Origin: Planctomycetaceae bacterium
GTDB taxonomy: Bacteria > Planctomycetota > Planctomycetia > Planctomycetales > Planctomycetaceae
Direction: 5' to 3'
Length of the DNA stretch: 7,388 nt
NCBI GenBank assembly: GCA_947479075.1
Contig: CANJZR010000189.1
Location: 1 to 7,388, forward strand
In this document: positions 1 to 6,654 of the stretch, in pieces
Layout: every line of letters begins with the position of its first letter
Position numbering within the stretch: the stretch's first letter is position 1
Made by a program: the position numbers and the translations under genes
Notes under the pieces: generated by a model
The model's input: the letters and a program-made list of their open reading frames with translations, nothing else
The model's database searches: none
Told to the model about the DNA's origin: nothing

Positions 1-1559
1 ACACAGTCGGTGAAGAGGGTGCCGAAGGCGAGGAAGATGCCGTCCTTGCCCTGGCTGTGAACTTCGGCCTTACCGAGTTCGACGGGAGCGACCTCGCGCG
101 GAATAGTGACGGTGTTGGCCTTGGGATAGCGAATCGACGACGGGCCGGGCAGCTTGAGCGACAGGTCAACCATCGCAGCCACATCGGCGTCGTCGCCCGG
201 GGCCATGATCGTGATGTTCGGGAAGACCCGCATGTAGGCGTTGTCGTACATGCCGTGGTGCGTCGGCCCATCGGGACCGCAGACTCCGGCGCGGTCCATC
301 GCAAAGACGACGGGCAGGTTCTGGAGGGCGACTTCCTGGAAGATGTGGTCGAAGCTGCGCTGCAGGAAGGTGCTGTAGATGTCGACGATCGGTCGCATCC
401 CGGCCTTGGCCATACCTGCGGCGAAGGCGACGGTGTGGCCTTCGCAGATGCCGGTGTCGAAAAACCGATCAGGGAACTCGCTGCGGATGGCCTGGAGCTT
501 GTTGCCCTCGCACATGGCAGCAGTGAGGACGCAGACGCGGGAGTCGGTCCGCATCTTATGCAGAATCGCGTCGCTGACCGTGTCGGTGTAGGACTTGCTG
601 CCACCCTTCTTGAGGAAGATCACGCCGGAGTCATCATCGCGGCTGAAGGGCGACGGAGCGTGGAACCCGACGGGATCGGCTTCGGCAGGCTTGAAGCCGT
701 GGCCTTTCTCGGTGAAGACGTGGAGCAGCACTGGCCCCTTGATCTCCTTGGCCATCTGCAGGTATTCCCGCAGCGAGCTCAGGTCATGGCCATCGACCGG
801 ACCGATGTAACGGAAGCCCATTTCCTCGAACAGCTTGCCACCGTGCAGGAAGGACTTCACCGCGTCCTTCATGTTGCCGAGCACCTCGCGGGTGGGCTCG
901 CCGACCAGTGGCAGCTTGTTGAGCAACCAGGAGACATCTTTCTTGAGGCCGTTGTAGAACGGAGCGGAGCGGGCCTTGTCGAGGTATTTGGCCAATCCGC
1001 CAACGCGGGGACAGATTCCCATCTTGTTGTCGTTGAGAATGACCAGGATGTCTTTGTTGAGTTCGGCGGCGTTGTTGAGAGCCTCGAACACCACACCGGA
1101 GGGGAGGGCCCCGTCACCGATGACGGCGACCGATTTGCGTCCTTCTTCGGGATGGACCAGATCGTCACCGGCCTGGAGCCCGAGAACCGTCGAGATACTG
1201 GCTCCGGCGTGACCGGTCACGAAGAGGTCGTAGTCGCTCTCGGCCGGGTTCGGGTAGCCCATCAGGCCACCCTTTTTGCGGATGGTGTTGAACTGCGGGA
1301 AGCGACCGGTCACGAGCTTGTGCGGATAGATCTGATGTCCGGTATCCCAGATCAGACGGTCCTTTGAGAAGTCGAAGACCTGGTGGAGGGCGATACACAG
1401 CTCGACCACGCCGAGGTTACTCGCAAAGTGCGCGGGACGATCAGAGACGATCATGCACAGCGCTTCGCGGATCTCCTTCGCGAGCTGGACAAGCTGTTGA
1501 TCATTCATCGCCTTGAGTTCAGCGGGCGACGAGATCAGGGGCAACAGCTGAAAATCCAT
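1..1559 (-). CDS. dxs: 1-deoxy-D-xylulose-5-phosphate synthase, C-terminus cut by window edge
   Basis: DXS is the cytoplasmic, thiamine-diphosphate-dependent first enzyme of the MEP isoprenoid pathway. It condenses pyruvate and glyceraldehyde 3-phosphate into DXP with loss of CO2. The visible reading frame gives 519 full codons of a family usually about 620-640 residues long, so roughly the last 100 residues are missing. Seen in the translation: His44 in PAHFASNLG, WDTGHQIYPHK (71-81), the ThDP/Mg motif from GDG (148-150) to NDN (176-178), YIGPVDGHD (251-259), the proposed catalytic Glu373 in GICEGHTVAFAAGMA, DIYSTFLQR (393-401), DRAG (422-425), THHG (433-436) and RYPK (477-480). The start is ATG at 1559. 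It shares its A with the TAA stop of ispA and has a GAGAGGG Shine-Dalgarno sequence seven bases upstream. Two motifs deviate from the usual form: EGH in place of EQH, and GHAGAS in place of GHSSTS. The order of domains and the motifs leave little doubt about the family. Confidence 0.95.
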   Translation of the reverse strand, partial: MDFQLLPLISSPAELKAMNDQQLVQLAKEIREALCMIVSDRPAHFASNLGVVELCIALHQVFDFSKDRLIWDTGHQIYPHKLVTGRFPQFNTIRKKGGLMGYPNPAESDYDLFVTGHAGASISTVLGLQAGDDLVHPEEGRKSVAVIGDGALPSGVVFEALNNAAELNKDILVILNDNKMGICPRVGGLAKYLDKARSAPFYNGLKKDVSWLLNKLPLVGEPTREVLGNMKDAVKSFLHGGKLFEEMGFRYIGPVDGHDLSSLREYLQMAKEIKGPVLLHVFTEKGHGFKPAEADPVGFHAPSPFSRDDDSGVIFLKKGGSKSYTDTVSDAILHKMRTDSRVCVLTAAMCEGNKLQAIRSEFPDRFFDTGICEGHTVAFAAGMAKAGMRPIVDIYSTFLQRSFDHIFQEVALQNLPVVFAMDRAGVCGPDGPTHHGMYDNAYMRVFPNITIMAPGDDADVAAMVDLSLKLPGPSSIRYPKANTVTIPREVAPVELGKAEVHSQGKDGIFLAFGTLFTDC

Positions 1560-2467
1560 TAGTGATCCCTCTCGATGATGTAACGGGCGAGTGCCTGAAG
1601 GTTCGCCGTCTGGGGGCCGAGGCTCTCCACAGCCTCACACGCCCGGTCGACCAGCCCCTTCGCTCGGTTCTGGCTCTCTTCGATGCCCAGAAGCGACGGG
1701 TAGGTCAATTTGTTGTGATCGGAGTCCTTGCGAACACCTTTCCCCATCTTGCCAGCGTCTCCAACGACATCCAACAGGTCATCTGCGATTTGGAACGCAA
1801 GTCCGATGGATTCGCCGTAGATTTGCAGGCTGCGTAGATTTTGCGGGGTCGTTTTCGCAATTCGCCCACCCATCAGCAAGGCTGCCTGCAGCAGGCGACC
1901 GGTTTTTCGCCGGTGGATGGCCTCCAGCTGTTCAATGGTGCGGATTGGATGCGTTTCGGCTTCAAGGTCGGCCTGTTGCCCCCCGACCATGCCCTCAGGG
2001 CCAGCCGCGTTGGCGAGTTCGACGCAACAGGCAGCCGCGACCTCAGCAGGCTGGACATCGCGAGCGATGATCTCGAACGCCCGGGTCAGGAGGCCGTCAC
2101 CCGCCAGAATCGCGGTGGCCTCGCCGAACTTGATGTGATTGGTTGGCATGCCTCGACGCAGATCGTCGTCGTCCATCGCCGGAAGATCATCATGGACCAG
2201 CGAGTAAGTGTGGATGAGCTCGATCGCACATGCCGCGGGCAGGGCGGCCTCGATCGTCCCACCGCAGGCCTCGCACGCCAGCAGCGTCAGTACCGGTCGC
2301 ACCCGCTTGCCCCCCGCAGCCACGCTGTAGTGCATCGACTCACTGAGCCGAGCCGGGCAATCGGACGACAGGTTGGCGTACTCCCTCAGCTTCTCGTCAA
2401 CCCGGCTGCGAAGCTGGGCGAGAACGGCAGACAGCGATGTTTGCGAGTTGTTTGGAACGCTGGCCAT
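1559..2467 (-). CDS. ispA: Farnesyl diphosphate synthase-type polyprenyl synthetase
   Basis: A trans-isoprenyl diphosphate synthase that condenses IPP with DMAPP/GPP in the cytoplasm, probably to the C15 product FPP. With the ATG at 2467 it has 302 residues, close to the roughly 300 of bacterial IspA. Motifs seen: GGKRVRP (52-58), the first Asp-rich motif DDLPAMD (93-99) followed by DDLRRG, GGQQADLE (162-169), RRKTG (186-190), and FQIADDLLD (225-233), which holds the second Asp-rich motif. The two-residue insertion in the first motif (DDx4D) and the Tyr five residues before it match type II bacterial FPP synthases. Chain length is therefore inferred, and GGPP cannot be excluded. The frame stays open upstream to a GTG at 2605, which would add 46 residues. 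I prefer 2467 because family length fits and third-position GC falls in the extension (about 55% against about 78% just after the ATG, counted by hand). No good Shine-Dalgarno precedes 2467. The gene overlaps dxs by one base. Confidence 0.93.
   Translation of the reverse strand: MASVPNNSQTSLSAVLAQLRSRVDEKLREYANLSSDCPARLSESMHYSVAAGGKRVRPVLTLLACEACGGTIEAALPAACAIELIHTYSLVHDDLPAMDDDDLRRGMPTNHIKFGEATAILAGDGLLTRAFEIIARDVQPAEVAAACCVELANAAGPEGMVGGQQADLEAETHPIRTIEQLEAIHRRKTGRLLQAALLMGGRIAKTTPQNLRSLQIYGESIGLAFQIADDLLDVVGDAGKMGKGVRKDSDHNKLTYPSLLGIEESQNRAKGLVDRACEAVESLGPQTANLQALARYIIERDH
1567..1573 (-). promoter_or_regulatory. Ribosome binding site of dxs inside the end of ispA
   Basis: On the minus strand GAGAGGG ends seven bases before the dxs ATG and lies within the last codons of ispA. 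Together with the TAATG stop/start overlap it fixes the dxs start. It suggests re-initiation or coupled translation of the two isoprenoid enzymes from one mRNA. Confidence 0.7.
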
Positions 2468-2706
2468 GCGAAGACAGACATGGAGGGGAGTCGGTTTCGC
2501 AAAGTGTAACTGGGCCAAAGCCTTGAGCCAAGCGGGGGCGAAGGGGGCCACCGGGCGGCCTGCACTTACTTGGCCAGGAGTCAAGAGTGGTGATAGACTT
2601 TGCACATAATCATTTCCTCAGGATCGACTCGTTAAAAGCTGCCTGGCGTAGTCACGTCTTCACGGCAAATCTGCGATCTCACAAGTTCTGAATGGGTGAG
2701 TCCGTC
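2468..2706. promoter_or_regulatory. Divergent intergenic region between ispA-dxs and the exported protein gene
   Basis: These 239 bases separate two genes transcribed away from each other, so promoters for both must lie here or overlap the gene starts. I could not find convincing -35/-10 pairs on either strand. On the minus strand a GAGG lies eight bases before an ATG at 2607. That ATG opens an eight-codon ORF (MCKVYHHS) ending at 2581, and an in-frame GTG at 2605 belongs to the ispA frame. The region could thus hold a short leader peptide or, less likely, a longer IspA N-terminus. The role is inferred from position only. Confidence 0.4.
2694..2700 (+). promoter_or_regulatory. Ribosome binding site deciding the start of the exported protein
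   Basis: GGGTGAG lies six bases before the ATG at 2707 and resembles the 3' part of the Shine-Dalgarno consensus. The earlier in-frame ATG at 2692 has no such sequence before it and would only add MGESV in front of the signal peptide, so 2707 is preferred. Confidence 0.5.
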
Positions 2707-5610
2707 ATGACAAATTTCATTTCACGCAGATCTCTGTTCGTGGCCGTGTTGCTCGGTGCTGTGCTTGGATGGTTTGATTCCAACACGAATTCCAATGCCG
2801 CGGAGCCGCCAGCGCCGGAAGCCTTCGTACTCCCGGCGTATGCTCAGGTTCCGTTTGATGAGATTCGAATCGCGGCGGTCGATGATATTGAAGATCATCG
2901 AGCCGATGTGCAGGCTCTGTTTGCCGAGCGGGAAAAGATCCCGGAAGAGGAACGCTACCGACTGATTGGCAAGACACCGCCCATTCTCATGCAAGATCTC
3001 AATAAAGAACACATTGAGTACTATCGCAAACACATCGTTCAGAACTATCTGGACACGACGACTGATGCTGGCCCCACAAAAGACGCCGGTCTCGCCTTTC
3101 TGAACGCGTATGTCCACTGGCATGTCGCAGAGTGGGGAACCTTCACGCCCGAAATCGCTCGACTGTCTGACGAGGCTCGAAGTGCGGGGAGCAATGACCC
3201 CATCGTCTGCTTCTGCCAACTCCTGGTGAAGCCCGCGCCTACCGATCATCTGGTCGCGTGCGACCAGGTACTGGCCCCGGCATTCCAATCTCCCAAGATT
3301 TCAACGCACCTGAGAGCACACTTCGCCATTCGCTTTGCCTTGGATTCCTGGACAATCGTGCCCGACCCAACCCGGATTGAGCGACTCTACGCGGCCATCG
3401 ACGTATTGGTCGAACACCTTGAGGCGACGTCGAACGAAAAGAATCTGCGTTGCCCGCGATGGTTGCTTTTGAATTTTCAGGACGACTTATCTTTGGAGCT
3501 TCAGAGACACTTGCTCGCCGCGTGCTGGAGCAACGGGAAAATTGCTCCCTGGATCACGCACATGGCAGCTGGCTTTTACTTTTTTGAACTCGCCTGGGAT
3601 GCCCGCGGTTCGGGCTGGGCGTCGGAGGTCACGGATGAAGGTTTTGACGGATTCAGAAAGCACCTCCAGCTCGCACAGGATCATTACCTTCGAGCCTGGC
3701 AACTGGCACCACAGCACCCCAATGCCGCTGGCGAAATGATCCGGATTGCCATGGCTGGGCAGTCTTCGCACTGGACGGAGAAAGATTGGCTATTCGAGAC
3801 GGTCCACGCTCAGTTTGACTATATGCACGCCTACCGTTCCTACACATTCGCTCTCACTCCTCGCTGGGGAGGAAGCCATGAGGAGATGCTCGATTTCGCC
3901 AAGCACTGCATTGAAACCGATCGACATGACACGAGTGTCCCCGGACACTTTCTGGTGACGCTCCTGGACGTCATTGTCGACGAAACCGGTGACCTGGCTG
4001 CTCAAGCGAAGGACGAACAAGTCGGCGAGTTGACCAAGGCCTATGCCAGGGGGCTCTCCTCGGCGGTGATCCGAGGAGAGAACTGCGAGGCGAACCGTTT
4101 GAAAACCTGGGGAATCCTGACACGAGTGCTGACCTTAGGGGAACACTACGAAGACTCCAAGGAGATCTACGTCAAACACGGAGAAGGCGAACTGGGGACA
4201 AACGCCCTGGGCATCTACCACCTCAAGGCCACCTATGTGCGAGGCCTTACCTATGCCGCAACTGGCCCGGCGAAACAGCATGTCACGACTCTTCAGAGTG
4301 CCCTGAACACTCGCTCCGAGGAAGACCTCGACATTCAAAAGCTGAACGAACTCCGGGACATTGTTGCCCAGGCACGCCTTGCGGACAGCCAGCCGGTGTC
4401 CCGGTACTACTACGACGACATGGAGGCGGTCGTCCAACAGTTGAAGCAGTATTACTCCGATCAGTGGGTGACGATGCCCTTCAACGAACAACTGGCAGGG
4501 TGGAACGTGACAGCCACGGGGTATCGAGTCCTGCCAGAAGGAGTCCTGGAGGTCGAAAGTTCCGAGAAGGCCAAAGGGATCGAGATCTCACCGTTGGCTC
4601 AATTCCGCCCCCCATTTATTTGCGATGTTGAAATCACGCCGGGAAAGGAAGGGCAAACAGCTGGGGGCTACGGGGCGTTGATTTATGGAGCCACGCACTG
4701 GGACACCATTTACGCCCGACAAAAATCGCGTTCGATCTTTTATTGGCCGGAAAGTCAGTCGGTCTTAGTGGGGGACTATGGATCCGATAATCCAGACGGC
4801 GACAGACAATGGCCATGCAACCCCGGCCCCACTCATCAATTGCGGATGATTGTCTGGAAAGACCGGCTGGAGTGTTATGTCGACCGGGAAAGAATCACCA
4901 CGATGCCGATCCCAGAGGGGGCTCACGAGCAGAGGTTCACAATCGGAGAGATTCTCCCCTCCCGGATGGTCAATGCTTTTCGTGCCCGCAATGCCCGAGT
5001 CCATCGCCTGCGAATTCCGGAACCGCCGGAAGAGGAAAGTCCCGATGGCGAGGCACACATCAGACACGCCCAGAACATGATCGAAATCGATCCGCTCTCC
5101 CCCACCTTCTGGTTTGAAAAAGGCAAAGGGGAACACCTAACAGGTCTGTACGAAGAGTCAGTCGCCAGCTTTGCCAAGTGCTTTGAGTTGAAGCCCGTTC
5201 AGAAAATGTCGCGTCAGCAGTATGGGGACGCACTGCTGGCACTTCATCGACTGCCCGAAGCCATCGAGCAATACAACCTGACGCTGCAACAGTTTCCGGA
5301 CCAGTGGGTCACCAAGGCCTGGTTGGGCTGGATCTATGCTGCGGCCCCCGACGAGAAGCTGCGAAAAGCCGATGAGGCCATCGTTCTGGCGGAGCAGGCT
5401 TGCGAAGCGAGCCAGAGAGCCAGCTGGTTCGCGTTCTACGTCCTGGCCGCCGCCCATGCGAACAAAGGAGATTTCACTGCCGCTCAGATCGCGATTAACG
5501 CAGCTCTCAGACTCGTCCCGGAAGCCCAAAAGATGTTGCTCCAGGATGCCAAGAAGCAGATCACCGCTCAGAAGCCCATCCGGATTCCAGAGAGACCCGC
5601 TCCAAAGTGA
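2707..5610 (+). CDS. Predicted exported protein: DUF4034-like helical region, LamG/DUF1080-like domain and TPRs
   Basis: Function unknown; 967 residues from the ATG at 2707. The N-terminus is a signal peptide: MTNFISRR, a hydrophobic stretch SLFVAVLLGAVLGWF, then a polar region ending near SNAA (about residue 32). Export to the periplasm or surface is therefore likely. SRRSLF partly matches a Tat motif. Residues 40-590 look mostly alpha-helical and contain TPRWGGSHEEM (RWGGS at about 386), which reminds me of DUF4034 proteins; I cannot confirm this. Residues about 595-775 read as a concanavalin/LamG-type beta-sandwich of the DUF1080 kind: GWNVTATGY, GALIYGA, and HQLRMIVWKDRLECYVDRER near its end. 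Residues about 780-950 hold three or four TPR-like helix pairs. These include AAAPDEKLRKADEAIVLAEQ and LAAAHANKGDF, a TPR style common in planctomycetes. The protein may act as a scaffold or bind glycans, which is inference. No transmembrane segments beyond the signal, no Cys lipobox and no obvious catalytic motif were seen. The gene stands alone on its strand. Confidence 0.85.
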   Translation: MTNFISRRSLFVAVLLGAVLGWFDSNTNSNAAEPPAPEAFVLPAYAQVPFDEIRIAAVDDIEDHRADVQALFAEREKIPEEERYRLIGKTPPILMQDLNKEHIEYYRKHIVQNYLDTTTDAGPTKDAGLAFLNAYVHWHVAEWGTFTPEIARLSDEARSAGSNDPIVCFCQLLVKPAPTDHLVACDQVLAPAFQSPKISTHLRAHFAIRFALDSWTIVPDPTRIERLYAAIDVLVEHLEATSNEKNLRCPRWLLLNFQDDLSLELQRHLLAACWSNGKIAPWITHMAAGFYFFELAWDARGSGWASEVTDEGFDGFRKHLQLAQDHYLRAWQLAPQHPNAAGEMIRIAMAGQSSHWTEKDWLFETVHAQFDYMHAYRSYTFALTPRWGGSHEEMLDFAKHCIETDRHDTSVPGHFLVTLLDVIVDETGDLAAQAKDEQVGELTKAYARGLSSAVIRGENCEANRLKTWGILTRVLTLGEHYEDSKEIYVKHGEGELGTNALGIYHLKATYVRGLTYAATGPAKQHVTTLQSALNTRSEEDLDIQKLNELRDIVAQARLADSQPVSRYYYDDMEAVVQQLKQYYSDQWVTMPFNEQLAGWNVTATGYRVLPEGVLEVESSEKAKGIEISPLAQFRPPFICDVEITPGKEGQTAGGYGALIYGATHWDTIYARQKSRSIFYWPESQSVLVGDYGSDNPDGDRQWPCNPGPTHQLRMIVWKDRLECYVDRERITTMPIPEGAHEQRFTIGEILPSRMVNAFRARNARVHRLRIPEPPEEESPDGEAHIRHAQNMIEIDPLSPTFWFEKGKGEHLTGLYEESVASFAKCFELKPVQKMSRQQYGDALLALHRLPEAIEQYNLTLQQFPDQWVTKAWLGWIYAAAPDEKLRKADEAIVLAEQACEASQRASWFAFYVLAAAHANKGDFTAAQIAINAALRLVPEAQKMLLQDAKKQITAQKPIRIPERPAPK

Positions 5611-5626
5611 CCCAGGTCGCACAGCG

Positions 5627-5641
5627 ACAAGATGCTTCACC
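5627..5641. repeat. Inverted repeat arm, partner at 5734-5748
   Basis: ACAAGATGCTTCACC is the reverse complement of 5734-5748 with one mismatch (14 of 15). The partner lies inside the palindromic element at 5731-5791. This arm therefore looks like the end of a second, oppositely oriented and mostly lost copy of that element. Pairing across the 92-base gap is also possible. Confidence 0.55.
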
Positions 5642-5730
5642 GTATGCGTTCGGGCTGGGCAAACTGCCCCGATCGTTATGCGAGGAAGACAGCATTGCGA
5701 AGTGAACGTGCCTTGAGCGTCATGGAGGCA

Positions 5731-5791
5731 CAGGGTAAAGCATCTTGTGCCTGCGGCACCCCGCCAACAAGTTGGCCGGGCTACCCTGCTG
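5731..5791. repeat. REP-like multi-hairpin palindromic element
   Basis: Nested palindromes are seen directly. The outer arms CAGGGTA (5731-5737) and TACCCTG (5782-5788) enclose two hairpins. The first is GTGCC-TGC-GGCAC (5747-5759). The second is GCCAAC-AA-GTTGGC (5763-5776), whose stem extends through CCC (5760-5762) and GGG (5778-5780) past a single bulged C. The whole can fold as a small cloverleaf on either strand. The architecture resembles repetitive extragenic palindromes or a miniature transposable element; a transcription-ending role between convergent genes is also possible. Partial inverted copies of its two ends occur at 5627-5641 and 6621-6636, which favours a mobile or repeated unit. 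Confidence 0.6.
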
Positions 5792-5995
5792 CATGGACAC
5801 CGGACCGAATTGAGTCCGAGGTTCGTCACGATCCCACTCACATGGCGATTCGATCGCACACGCCTTGAGACTCGATTCCGTGTGAAAATGAAATGTGCAC
5901 AGAGGAGAATTCAGAATTATCCGTAAGAGGATGAAACTCTTATACCAAGCCACACCGGTAGGACTCAATCGCCCATAGACACGACGCGGTAACAC

Positions 5996-6589
5996 TCATG
6001 TCGCTTTTTTGTCGCTCGCATTCCACTCTGCCAGAAATGCCGTATGCCATTCCTGCAAGATGCCATAAAACACATCTGCCGACAGCCAAGCCTCACTCAA
6101 GGAATTTGGTTCCACCAAGCTATCAGGTCCCGTCAAGTTAAAATCTCCCGACTTGAAGGCGATGAGACGGATTCTGTCATCCACATCGAAATGCATTACA
6201 TAACTACTATCGTCAAATGCCTCGTCGCAACCGGGAGCCCAGGTAATGTGGCCTTCCCGACGAGAAAAGTAGGAAGCAAACTCCTCAGCAGGCAATTCGC
6301 AATAGAAGTCGTACTGTGTCTCTCCGTAGAATTCGCACCGGTAGGCTAGAGCGATTTCGAAAGCACTCCGATGAGCAAGAGTGCCCACTAGATGCTTTCC
6401 ACGATCAGAAATTCGCTCTTCGACACTATCGAACGCGTTTGCCAACAATGTCGCATCGGAAGCGCGTACTCCATAGCGTTTTCCACCGACGTACAAAACA
6501 AAGAAGCCTAACGCCCTGGCGCCCAGCCTCTCGTATGTAATTGACATCTCAGACTCGATTGCAAAAATCGATGGATCGCCAATCATCAT
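5996..6589 (-). CDS. Imm42 family immunity protein
   Basis: A 197-residue cytoplasmic protein, no signal peptide. I recognise the N-terminal pattern MMIGDPSIFAIESEM, then YERLGARALGFFVLYVGG, KRYGVRASDATLLANAFDSV and, later, the VMHFDVDDRIRLIAFK segment, as those of the Imm42 family. Known Imm42 proteins are predicted to neutralise secreted polymorphic or contact-dependent toxins of neighbouring or sister cells; the target here is unknown. The start is set by a strong GGAGGG seven bases before the first of two adjacent ATGs. The stop is TGA at 5996-5998. The gene lies 65 bases downstream of the sugar ABC ATPase on the same strand, but its own strong ribosome site suggests it need not depend on that gene. 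No toxin ORF adjoins it, so it is an orphan within this window. Base composition is lower in GC than the flanks (50% in one hand-counted 60-base line against 67% in a line of the ATPase), consistent with horizontal acquisition. Family call fairly sure, function inferred. Confidence 0.78.
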   Translation of the reverse strand: MMIGDPSIFAIESEMSITYERLGARALGFFVLYVGGKRYGVRASDATLLANAFDSVEERISDRGKHLVGTLAHRSAFEIALAYRCEFYGETQYDFYCELPAEEFASYFSRREGHITWAPGCDEAFDDSSYVMHFDVDDRIRLIAFKSGDFNLTGPDSLVEPNSLSEAWLSADVFYGILQEWHTAFLAEWNASDKKAT

Positions 6590-6596
6590 TGCAGTG

Positions 6597-6602
6597 CCCT
6601 CC
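6597..6602 (-). promoter_or_regulatory. Strong ribosome binding site of the Imm42 gene
   Basis: GGAGGG on the minus strand lies seven bases before the ATG at 6589 and ten before the second ATG at 6586. It is the best Shine-Dalgarno match in the window and supports the gene being real and independently translated. Confidence 0.75.
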
Positions 6603-6620
6603 GGATGACTATTGGAATAT

Positions 6621-6636
6621 CAGCAGGGTAGCCCGG
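6621..6636. repeat. Inverted 16-base copy of the palindromic element's edge
   Basis: CAGCAGGGTAGCCCGG is the exact reverse complement of 5776-5791, the right edge of the element in the 5611-5995 region. The two copies face each other across the Imm42 gene, 861 bases from end to end. This copy lies in the 65-base gap between the Imm42 start and the ABC ATPase stop, and similarity ends abruptly after its last G. Confidence 0.65.
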
Positions 6637-6654
6637 TGACTCCTGACCACCGAC

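Larger units (their letters stand above)
5611..5995. other. Non-coding region between convergent genes, with palindromic element and AT-rich tract
   Basis: These 385 bases lie between two convergent stop codons. The left half (5627-5791) is GC-rich and full of inverted repeats. GGGCA/TGCCC (5657-5669) forms a small hairpin about 45 bases after the exported-protein stop, without a following T-run. The right half (about 5876-5945) is AT-rich and carries TAAGAG/CTCTTA (5924-5942), again with no T-run. Any terminators for the two converging genes must lie here, but none is of the classic intrinsic type. Reading frames in the region show no recognisable protein. Confidence 0.6.

Noticed and set aside
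1249..1262. CGGGTAGCCC in dxs as another copy of the palindromic element
   Set aside because: The match is only ten bases and falls in a conserved coding motif (GYPNP), so it is best explained as chance.
57..1367. 436-codon open frame on the plus strand
   Set aside because: It lies antisense to dxs, whose motifs are unmistakable. The translation has no recognisable domain and is rich in residues expected from the reverse strand of a high-GC gene.
1841..2509. 222-codon open frame on the plus strand
   Set aside because: It is antisense to ispA, which carries both Asp-rich motifs. No ribosome site or family pattern was seen.
2468..2605. 46-residue N-terminal extension of IspA from GTG 2605
   Set aside because: The family length fits the ATG at 2467, the extension has no IspA features, and third-position GC is lower than in the gene proper.
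5657..5669. GGGCA/TGCCC hairpin as an intrinsic terminator of the exported-protein gene
   Set aside because: The stem is only five pairs and is not followed by a T-run.
5158..5859. 233-codon open frame on the minus strand, and a 188-codon one at 2722-3288
   Set aside because: Both mostly overlap the exported-protein gene in antisense. Neither shows a recognisable domain or a ribosome site.
5720..5995. 91-codon minus-strand frame after the Imm42 gene, considered as a partner gene
   Set aside because: It runs through the palindromic element, has no Shine-Dalgarno before it and no protein pattern, so it is more likely chance.
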